Made by a program: the position numbers and the translations under genes. This document shows, one piece after another, positions 1 to 5,344 of a DNA stretch of 5,344 nt. Source of the stretch: Cytophagales bacterium (GTDB taxonomy: Bacteria; Bacteroidota; Bacteroidia; Cytophagales; Cyclobacteriaceae); the NCBI GenBank assembly GCA_003541895.1, contig DPLR01000174.1, positions 1 to 5,344 of the forward strand. Direction: 5' to 3'. Every line of letters starts with the position of its first letter. Position 1 is the stretch's first letter. The notes under the pieces are model-generated. The model searched no databases and was not told the origin of the DNA. It was given only the letters and a program-made list of their open reading frames with translations.

Positions 1-243
1 CAGATCGCCCGTAAGGTAATTGACGCGTTCGCGCTAAAAGGTAAAACCAATAAATACTTTCAAGACCTCAGTAGAAGAGAACAAGAAATCCTTGATCTGC
101 TAAGCAAAGGATTCAGGTACAAAGAAATTGCCGATAAACTTTTTTTGAGCATTGACACAGTGCGTACGCATGCCAGAAACATTTATGAAAAATTGCATGT
201 GAATAGTAGGGTTGAGGCTCTAAAGAAAACGGGTTTCTTGTAA
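1..243 (+). CDS. LuxR/NarL-family response regulator, C-terminal HTH domain (5' partial)
   Basis: The reading frame is open from the first base to a TAA at 241-243 and gives the last 80 residues of a DNA-binding transcription regulator. The start lies outside the window. Residues 23-65 of the visible part form a GerE/LuxR helix-turn-helix: LSRREQEIL (23-31), then KEIADKLFLS (41-50), then the recognition helix DTVRTHARNIYEKL (52-65), followed by the usual short last helix with NSR. The preceding QIARKVIDAF segment resembles the linker that joins a receiver domain to the HTH in Bacteroidota two-component regulators, so the missing part is probably a CheY-like receiver of about 130 residues; this is inferred, since the phosphorylated Asp is not in view. 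Its partner kinase is presumably upstream. Nothing visible shows that it controls the downstream genes. A LuxR-type regulator without a receiver domain is the main alternative. Confidence 0.9.
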   Translation, partial: QIARKVIDAFALKGKTNKYFQDLSRREQEILDLLSKGFRYKEIADKLFLSIDTVRTHARNIYEKLHVNSRVEALKKTGFL

Positions 244-247
244 AACA

Positions 248-259
248 GGCGAATTCGCC
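248..259. repeat. 12-bp perfect palindrome downstream of the response regulator
   Basis: GGCGAATTCGCC reads the same on both strands and lies 5 nt after the regulator stop codon. It could fold only as a 4-bp GC stem with an AATT loop and has no T-tract directly behind it, so it is a poor terminator on its own. It could be an operator half-way between the two genes, an auxiliary stem for the hairpin that follows, or chance. The palindrome itself is certain; any function is not. Confidence 0.4.
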
Positions 260-265
260 AATCTT

Positions 266-293
266 ACCTTTCTCCAAAGGTTACTACTTTTTT
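266..293 (+). terminator. Weak candidate rho-independent terminator after the response regulator
   Basis: ACCTTT (266-271) and AAAGGT (276-281) form a perfect 6-bp stem around a CTCC loop. A run of six T (288-293) follows after a 6-nt gap. The position, 22 nt after the regulator stop, suits a terminator. The stem is short and only one third GC, and the T-run is not directly adjacent, so strength would be low. It may work together with the palindrome just upstream. Confidence 0.4.
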
Positions 294-297
294 CACA

Positions 298-328
298 TTT
301 CGCTTGATGTTGGTGCAGTGTAAGTTTG
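298..328 (+). promoter_or_regulatory. Bacteroidota-type promoter for the PQQ-like gene
   Basis: TAAGTTTG at 321-328 is an exact match to the Bacteroidota -7 consensus TAnnTTTG. TTTC at 298-301 lies 19 nt upstream and matches the -33 TTTG element at three of four bases. Transcription would start near 333-336, giving an untranslated leader of about 30 nt before the ATG at 365. The leader is A-rich (CAAAAAAACC) and has no purine Shine-Dalgarno motif, as is common in this phylum. Confidence 0.6.
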
Positions 329-364
329 ATTATCAGTTCAAGAATCAAAAAAACCTAAATTATT

Positions 365-2209
365 ATGAAAAAGTTGGCATTGCTTTTTTTTCTATGTGTT
401 CATTTTACCGGCTATGGGCAAGAGTTCCCAGTAGCATGGAAATCAAAATTCAGTTTTAATCCTGATCGAACTTTTTTTTCAGGAGATGGAAAATTTGTAG
501 CCGCGCGCGATGAGTCGCAGGCTGAAATGTTGGATGGTGAAACCGGCAAAACCATTTGGAAAATCAATTTTAACAAAGACCTGAAAATAAAATCACTGGC
601 ACGGGCTGTTTTCAATCAGGGGGCTGGTATCGTTTTGTTTTTCAACAAAGACGGAAAAAAGGAAAGTGGAGACAAAGTGATCGTTGATTTTAATACGGGA
701 AAAGAATTGTGGCGTACCAAAGGATTTGCCGGTGTTGATAATGATGATCAATATCATTTTGCGCATTGTATGAATTTAGTTTATAAGGGAATGACCATTG
801 TGTTTGACGATGCAACCAAAAAGTTTACAGGCATTGATGTAATTACCGGAAACAAAAAATGGGAGTCGAATGCATATCCTGATCTAGATCTAAATAAAAA
901 TATTAGCATCGATGAAATTGAGGGCACAGAGTATGCAAAAATCCAAATTGCGTTTGAAGATGACGAAACCAAGAACCGAGATGAATACATGAGTATTCTC
1001 ACAGGGCAAACCATAGTTCCAACAAAGATTAAAGAAACTGGAAGTGGCAGCACCATCAAAGGAGCCAACCGTGTTTACATCACGAAAGTCGTTGATAACA
1101 ATCGAATCAGGTTGATTGGAGCAATGAGAATGCTTTCCCCAACTAAAATCAAGTATGATCTGAAAGTTTCGGGAGATTACAACTGGTCCAAACAATTTAG
1201 TGGAAGCGCTGTTCGACAGTTGTTCAACAATGAGCCCTATGTAAAAATGGATGTGCAGGGCGATAAAATTTTTGTCTTAGCAAAGCAAATCATGGTGTTT
1301 GATCTTAAAACGGGCGAACAATTGTGGCAAGAAGCATATGATAATTGCGATGCATCAGCAGGCCTGAGAGCAAAACAAGAATTCGGCATTGCAGGCTGGC
1401 CATTGTTAGACGGTGACTTTGTTTACTATGTTGATCTCGTGGGACGGAATGCAATCAAAAAAGTAGAAGCAAAAACAGGTAAAGTAGTTTGGCAAACCGA
1501 GCCTATTAAATCAAACGATCGTGTACCTAATTTAAATATTATCAATGGCGTGTTAATTGCTCAGTTTGGTGGCATGATTAATACTCAAATTTATATACCT
1601 GGTATGAATGGAGTCCCAGACAGATATAAAAATGAAAACCGCTTCGATGGCGATTATGGTGTGCGTGCATACGACCTAAATACAGGCGCTACTATATGGG
1701 ATACACATAATCTTGCCGGTAAGCTTGGTGACAAATTTTCTGATCGAATTTCAACTATTTATGGTGTCGGTAATAAATTAGTTGTAGCTAGTGATAAGAA
1801 TCTTTTTTGCCTTGATGCAAAAACAGGTGATATAGTCTATAAAACGCCACTCAATGAAAGTAAAATTGGCGATACGTTTGCCATGCTAGTTTCTGACGAT
1901 AACCGCTCACTTTATATTCTTTGCGATGGAGGAATTGCCTCTGCCGACATCGCGACAGGTAAACTTAACTATGCTACTAAGACAGGCGACATTTTATGGA
2001 AAGTGCCGGGCGAAGACACCTACAGTTTTTGGTATGGTAGCAATTATTTTTTGTTAATCGGAGAGAAAAATTTTATCGGCTTTGATCTGGCCACGGGAAA
2101 AGTCAAAGGAAAAATGAAGTGGAAAGTAAAGCCTTTGTTTACTACTGATGGCAACTACATTTTCGATCGCGATGACGAAAAAGTTACCAAATACGCAGTG
2201 AACAAATAG
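365..2209 (+). CDS. Exported PQQ/BamB-like beta-propeller repeat protein
   Basis: The 614-residue product begins with a typical Sec signal peptide (MKK, hydrophobic core 4-15, likely cleavage after GYGQ at about residue 19). There is no lipobox Cys, so it is probably soluble in the periplasm or released. The body carries repeated PQQ-type blade motifs of the form D-x-x-TG-x-x-x-W at residues 57-65, 108-116, 158-166, 313-321, 368-376 and 437-445. Degenerate copies follow at 484-492, 528-545 (two in close succession) and 574-586. This points to a propeller of about eight blades, like BamB or PQQ-domain proteins. Residues 170-300 hold only a faint copy (ILTG, 211-214) and may be diverged blades or an insertion. 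No quinoprotein dehydrogenase catalytic signature or haem motif (CxxCH) was found, so a structural or binding role is more likely than PQQ catalysis. It appears monocistronic, between its own promoter and a strong terminator. True BamB is usually about 380-400 residues, so the gene name is not given. Confidence 0.85.
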   Translation: MKKLALLFFLCVHFTGYGQEFPVAWKSKFSFNPDRTFFSGDGKFVAARDESQAEMLDGETGKTIWKINFNKDLKIKSLARAVFNQGAGIVLFFNKDGKKESGDKVIVDFNTGKELWRTKGFAGVDNDDQYHFAHCMNLVYKGMTIVFDDATKKFTGIDVITGNKKWESNAYPDLDLNKNISIDEIEGTEYAKIQIAFEDDETKNRDEYMSILTGQTIVPTKIKETGSGSTIKGANRVYITKVVDNNRIRLIGAMRMLSPTKIKYDLKVSGDYNWSKQFSGSAVRQLFNNEPYVKMDVQGDKIFVLAKQIMVFDLKTGEQLWQEAYDNCDASAGLRAKQEFGIAGWPLLDGDFVYYVDLVGRNAIKKVEAKTGKVVWQTEPIKSNDRVPNLNIINGVLIAQFGGMINTQIYIPGMNGVPDRYKNENRFDGDYGVRAYDLNTGATIWDTHNLAGKLGDKFSDRISTIYGVGNKLVVASDKNLFCLDAKTGDIVYKTPLNESKIGDTFAMLVSDDNRSLYILCDGGIASADIATGKLNYATKTGDILWKVPGEDTYSFWYGSNYFLLIGEKNFIGFDLATGKVKGKMKWKVKPLFTTDGNYIFDRDDEKVTKYAVNK

Positions 2210-2225
2210 ATAGGTTTTGGTTTGC

Positions 2226-2266
2226 GAACGTCAGGCAAAACGATTTGTCTGACGTTCTTTATTATT
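2226..2266 (+). terminator. Strong rho-independent terminator after the PQQ-like gene
   Basis: GAACGTCAG (2226-2234) pairs perfectly with CTGACGTTC (2249-2257). The stem extends inward through a G-T wobble (2235/2248) and CAAA/TTTG (2236-2239 with 2244-2247) to an ACGA loop, making 14 pairs in all. TTTATTATT follows at once (2258-2266). It starts 17 nt after the stop codon at 2209. The opposite strand has no T-run beyond the hairpin, so it should act only on rightward transcription. Confidence 0.85.
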
Positions 2267-2275
2267 CTACATTCA
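2244..2275 (+). promoter_or_regulatory. Tentative promoter for the PorE-like gene overlapping the terminator
   Basis: The upstream terminator implies that the next gene needs its own promoter, yet only 31 nt separate the hairpin from its ATG. The best fit seen is TTTG at 2244-2247, 20 nt from TACATTCA at 2268-2275. This -7 box keeps TA and the first two T of TAnnTTTG but ends in CA instead of TG. The -33 box would lie inside the 3' arm of the terminator and the transcript would start a few bases before the ATG at 2289. Terminator read-through is the alternative. Confidence 0.3.
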
Positions 2276-2288
2276 AAATAAAAATGGC

Positions 2289-4217
2289 ATGAAAAATATT
2301 TTGATAGCAGCTGTGATTTTGATAACGTTTGTGCGGGCACAGGCACAAGCCAGACGCACCGTGAACATTGAAGATCCCAGTTTTTCGCAAGCAGAAAAAC
2401 TTTACAAGGACGATAAGTATTCAGAAGCAATTCCGCTTTACGAGGATTTTCTAAAATCGAACCCCGAACATCAGGATTGCCTCTATCATCTCGGGCTCTG
2501 TTACCGATATACTTCACAGCCACAAAAAGCGATTGATTTGCTAAAGAAACTTGAACAAGTAAATGCAAATTATTGGCCATGGTTTTATTATGAAATGGGT
2601 GTGGCGTACACTGAACTATTTGAGTATGATCTTGCAGTGGAAAGATTTAAAGAGTTTAATAAGAAGTACCTTCCTACATCTACAAATGAAATCTATCGTC
2701 ACCAGGCTAAATACAAAATGAACTATGCAGCAAATCAAAAGGTGCTCAAAGAAATGCCTAATTCAATGAAGGATGCAATCAAGTTAAGTAATATTGTGAA
2801 CAGTGATTATCAAGATGCCTTCCCATATTTAGATCCTACTGGCACTAAGCTTTACTTTTCATCGAAAAGATTAGGAGGAATAACCTTGGAAGAACCAACT
2901 GCTAAAGAAGGCGATGATGATTTGTATTTTACTATTCGTTCAGGTGACTCTTGGTCAGCACCTCAGCTGTTGCCAGAACCAATAAACTCATCAAAAAACG
3001 AAGGAGCGCCTTGCTTTTCTGGGGATGGGCAGACGATGGTTTATACAGCCTGCAACCGTGATGACGCTGTGGGGAGTTGCGATCTTTACATCTCATCTTT
3101 GGAGGGAGATGAATGGACAAAGCCGATTAACGTAGGAAATGTAGTTAACAGTAAAGATTGGGATTCTCAACCAACGATTTCAGCGGATGGAAACAAAATT
3201 ATTTTTGTTTCAGATCGGCCTGGGGGCTACGGTTCGTATGATTTATACATGACCGAAAAGAATATCTTTGGCGATTGGGGACCCGCCTGTAACCTTGGTG
3301 GAATGATCAATACTCCTTTTGGAGACACCTCTCCGTTTCTCAGCCAGGACGGAAAGACTTTATATTTTGCCTCAACAGGTCATCCCGGGTACGGTAGTTA
3401 TGATCTTTTCAAAACCGTTTTTGAAAATGGTAAATGGAGTTTGCCTGTTAATTTAGGTAAGCCTCTAAATACTTCTGGAGACGATAGATTCTTTACCATT
3501 GGAGGCAATGGCGAGATCGGCTATTTCTCTTCAGATCGTGATAAAGGTGATGATCTATATCAAATTGAAATTCCTGAATCGATGCGACCAAAACCAACGA
3601 TTGTGGTGGAGGGAATTGTAACCAATGCAAAAACAAATTCACCTGTGGCTGCTTATGTAATGGTGGAAGATATTGTTTCGGGCGAATTGATTGCCGTGAA
3701 CAAAAGCAATTCCGTTACCGGAAAATATTTAGTGGTGCTTCCCTCAGGAAGAGATTACAGCGTGACAGCCAACAAAGAAGCATTCTTTTTTTACTCGCAG
3801 CGATTCAACGTTCCTCCCACATCGCAATACCGGGAGATAAAAAAAGATATTCCATTACGACCGATTGAAAAAGGAGCGAAAGTCATCCTCAATAATATTT
3901 TCTTCGAAACCGGAAAGGCAACGCTCTCGCCTGAAAGCAGACTTGAACTTCAAAAAGCAATCGACTTAATGAAAATGAATCCATCGATGATCATTGAAGT
4001 GGGTGGCCATACAGATAATGTTGGCGATGATGCCTCGAACATGAAACTCTCTCACGACCGCGCTAAATCCGTTCGCGATTATTTGGTGCAAGGAGGAATT
4101 GCCTCTACAAGACTGCAAGCCAAAGGGTATGGAGAACTCAATCCCGTGGCCGACAACGAAACCGAAGAGGGAAGGCAAGCGAATCGGAGAACAGAATTTG
4201 TTATTCTGGAATTTTGA
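2289..4217 (+). CDS. PorE-like periplasmic protein: TPR, PD40 propeller, CRD and OmpA peptidoglycan-binding domain
   Basis: The 642-residue product has a signal peptide (residues 1-20, cleavage probably at AQAQ) without a lipobox Cys. Three TPR-like units cover about 31-130 (SEAIPLYEDFLKSNPE, then YDLAVERFKEF). Five propeller blades follow, each with an SxDGxxLYFSS-type strand (176-194, 238-257, 292-313, 346-367, 398-416), then D-L-Y/F, W, LG and IN(S/T) positions. A carboxypeptidase-regulatory-like beta domain lies at about 438-510. The C-terminus (about 531-642) is OmpA-like: HTD (574-576), LSHDRAKSV (587-595) and NRR (632-634). Asp576 and Arg591 are 15 residues apart, as are the diaminopimelate-binding Asp and Arg of Acinetobacter OmpA, so peptidoglycan binding is likely. 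This domain order is that of Porphyromonas PorE (PG1058), a type IX secretion component, and the length is similar. Bacteroidota often carry several paralogues, so a secretion role is not established. It ends in tandem in-frame stops, TGA TAA. Confidence 0.9.
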   Translation: MKNILIAAVILITFVRAQAQARRTVNIEDPSFSQAEKLYKDDKYSEAIPLYEDFLKSNPEHQDCLYHLGLCYRYTSQPQKAIDLLKKLEQVNANYWPWFYYEMGVAYTELFEYDLAVERFKEFNKKYLPTSTNEIYRHQAKYKMNYAANQKVLKEMPNSMKDAIKLSNIVNSDYQDAFPYLDPTGTKLYFSSKRLGGITLEEPTAKEGDDDLYFTIRSGDSWSAPQLLPEPINSSKNEGAPCFSGDGQTMVYTACNRDDAVGSCDLYISSLEGDEWTKPINVGNVVNSKDWDSQPTISADGNKIIFVSDRPGGYGSYDLYMTEKNIFGDWGPACNLGGMINTPFGDTSPFLSQDGKTLYFASTGHPGYGSYDLFKTVFENGKWSLPVNLGKPLNTSGDDRFFTIGGNGEIGYFSSDRDKGDDLYQIEIPESMRPKPTIVVEGIVTNAKTNSPVAAYVMVEDIVSGELIAVNKSNSVTGKYLVVLPSGRDYSVTANKEAFFFYSQRFNVPPTSQYREIKKDIPLRPIEKGAKVILNNIFFETGKATLSPESRLELQKAIDLMKMNPSMIIEVGGHTDNVGDDASNMKLSHDRAKSVRDYLVQGGIASTRLQAKGYGELNPVADNETEEGRQANRRTEFVILEF

Positions 4218-4239
4218 TAATTAAATTTTGAATTAATTT

Positions 4240-4256
4240 TAGAGATGCGATCTCTA
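4240..4256 (+). promoter_or_regulatory. Hairpin enclosing the start codon of the TPR gene
   Basis: TAGAGAT (4240-4246) and ATCTCTA (4250-4256) are perfect inverted repeats of 7 bp around a GCG loop. The 5' arm contains the only purine-rich ribosome-site-like bases (AGAG, 4241-4244) and the first two bases of the ATG at 4245-4247. In RNA the fold would hide the start from ribosomes unless it were opened, for example by ribosomes finishing the gene 27 nt upstream. The repeat is certain; a regulatory role is inferred and chance is possible. Confidence 0.4.
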
Positions 4257-5344
4257 CTCAGGTATTCCCTCATTTTATTTTTGCTTCTTTCGTTGCCGGG
4301 TTTCTCTCAAAATTCCAAAGGCGATAGCTATTATAAGCAAGGTCAAGAACAGCTCGACAAGAAAGAGGCTGAAAAAGCCTTGCAATTTTTTTTGAAAGCG
4401 CGCAACGAATACATCAAAGAAGGGAATCTTCATTGGGCGCTTACGTCCATGCAAAACGTGGCCACGTATTATCAGGACACCAACAATGGCGAAGCAGCAA
4501 AAAAAATTATTCTCGAAACCATCGCGGCTATACCGCAAAAAACAAAAGAGGAAATATCTACTCATGCTTCGCTGCAAGATAATTTGGGTTATACCTATGC
4601 CAATGTGTTGAACGATCCCGAAAAGGCGTTGGCGTGTTATAGTGAATCCATTAGGCTTTACGGATTAATTGATCAGGCCAATACACCAATGTGTGCTTTT
4701 GAATTGACCAACCGTGCTACAACTTATTTCTCGTTGAATAATTTTCAAGCAGCGGTAGATGATCAGCTGAAAGCCATTTCGATTTATGAAAATGATAAAG
4801 AGACCAATCCCGATGACTTAGCTAGAAAGATTCGCGATTTAGGGAGAATGTATGCAGAGATGTCGTACGAAAATAAGGCACTAGAGGCATATCAAAAAGC
4901 AAAATCAATAATTCCAGCCGACAACAAAGCACTTCAGGCAATGTTGCTTAACGATATGGGTGGCGCAAACATGAGGTTAAATAAACTTATGATTGCCATG
5001 GGGAATTATCGAGAGTCGTTGGCATTGAATGAACAAGTATACGGAAAGGATGCGTCCAACTATGCATTGACATTATTAAATATTGCGGAACTGAATAGGA
5101 AGATGGGTGATCTCGATCAAGCATTGATCAATTATCAAGAGGTTCTTCTGATTTACCAAAAAACCCCGCCTGAAGATCTTTCGAACATAATAGACGCGAT
5201 GGTGGAGGTAAGCAGTTTGCTCAATGATTTAGGTTTGAATGAAAAACAAGAAGAGGTATTGACACAAGCGCAAAATTTTGCAGTTACAGCATTTGGTGCG
5301 AACAGTTTACAAGAGGCGGATGTGTACACGCAAAAAGCCAACAT
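4245..5344 (+). CDS. Exported tetratricopeptide-repeat protein (3' partial)
   Basis: The frame is open from ATG 4245 to the end of the window, giving 366 codons plus two bases with no stop. Upstream in frame lies a TAA (4218-4220) and no better start. Residues 1-21 are a signal peptide (hydrophobic core 9-18, PGFSQ) with no lipobox. The rest is all-helical and built of TPR-like units at about 27-60, 108-142, 151-183, 190-223, 230-265, 272-305 and 311-347. Clear examples are LGYTYANVLNDPEKALACY (114-132) and IAELNRKMGDLDQALINYQ (280-298). The spacing, with LN-x-A and Y-x-x-x-L-A-L positions, resembles the TPR arrays that precede CHAT protease domains in Bacteroidota proteins. A histidine-kinase or LuxR-type output domain after TPRs is another option. 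The C-terminal domain is not in view, so no function is assigned. It starts 27 nt after the PorE-like stop, in the same frame and with no terminator between, so the two are probably one operon. Confidence 0.85.
   Translation, partial: MRSLLRYSLILFLLLSLPGFSQNSKGDSYYKQGQEQLDKKEAEKALQFFLKARNEYIKEGNLHWALTSMQNVATYYQDTNNGEAAKKIILETIAAIPQKTKEEISTHASLQDNLGYTYANVLNDPEKALACYSESIRLYGLIDQANTPMCAFELTNRATTYFSLNNFQAAVDDQLKAISIYENDKETNPDDLARKIRDLGRMYAEMSYENKALEAYQKAKSIIPADNKALQAMLLNDMGGANMRLNKLMIAMGNYRESLALNEQVYGKDASNYALTLLNIAELNRKMGDLDQALINYQEVLLIYQKTPPEDLSNIIDAMVEVSSLLNDLGLNEKQEEVLTQAQNFAVTAFGANSLQEADVYTQKAN

Noticed and set aside
882..893. Palindromic GATCTAGATC-like cluster inside the PQQ-like gene.
   Set aside because: It encodes ordinary residues (DLDL) in frame and has no partner site or regulatory context.
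365..2209. A PQQ-dependent dehydrogenase.
   Set aside because: Only the repeat motif is shared; no adjacent disulfide signature, catalytic-site motif or haem-binding CxxCH was found.
2155..2580. Minus-strand open frame of 141 codons across the intergenic region.
   Set aside because: It crosses the strong terminator and the start of the PorE-like gene, has no recognisable motif, and looks like a shadow of the coding strand.
4197..4230. A separate promoter for the TPR gene: TTTG at 4197-4200 and AAATTTTG at 4223-4230.
   Set aside because: The -7 box lacks the initial T and the spacing is 22 nt, longer than the usual 19-21. Co-transcription with the PorE-like gene is simpler.
4275..4577. Minus-strand open frame of 100 codons, rich in Phe and Leu.
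   Set aside because: It lies opposite the signal peptide and first TPRs of the plus-strand gene. Its hydrophobic look comes from the complement of Lys- and Glu-rich codons.
4245..5344. Naming the last gene a CHAT-domain protease.
   Set aside because: The TPR pattern resembles proteins with that domain, but no part of a CHAT domain or its His/Cys pair is inside the window.

Overview
The window looks like chromosomal DNA from a member of the Bacteroidota, probably of the Cytophagales/Flavobacteriia type. The evidence is moderate-to-low GC, A/T-rich leaders without clear Shine-Dalgarno sequences, a TAAGTTTG -7 element of the Bacteroidota sigma type, and a TPR / PD40-propeller / carboxypeptidase-regulatory-like / OmpA protein of a kind found mainly in that phylum. 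The genus cannot be named from this sequence. All genes are on the + strand and the sequence is densely coding.

Layout: (1) 1-243 is the 3' end of a LuxR/NarL-type response regulator (HTH output domain only). (2) 244-364 is a spacer with a 12-bp palindrome, a weak terminator-like hairpin and a good Bacteroidota-type promoter. (3) 365-2209 encodes an exported 614-residue PQQ/BamB-like beta-propeller protein, closed by a strong hairpin terminator at 2226-2257. (4) 2289-4217 encodes a 642-residue periplasmic protein with the same domain order as PorE of the type IX secretion system. (5) 4245 to the window end is the 5' part (366 codons, no stop reached) of an exported TPR protein. It starts 27 nt after the previous stop and in the same frame, so it is probably co-transcribed with the PorE-like gene.

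The response regulator and the PQQ-like gene each look like the end of a unit or a single-gene unit. The PorE-like gene and the TPR gene form the likely functional pair: a peptidoglycan-anchored scaffold plus an exported TPR protein, both made of protein-interaction domains. No mobile element, CRISPR array, tRNA or rRNA was seen. The points most worth a second look are the hairpin that encloses the start codon of the last gene, the possible promoter of the PorE-like gene buried in the preceding terminator, and the PorE-like protein without a lipobox next to an uncharacterised TPR protein. None of this proves a new system.
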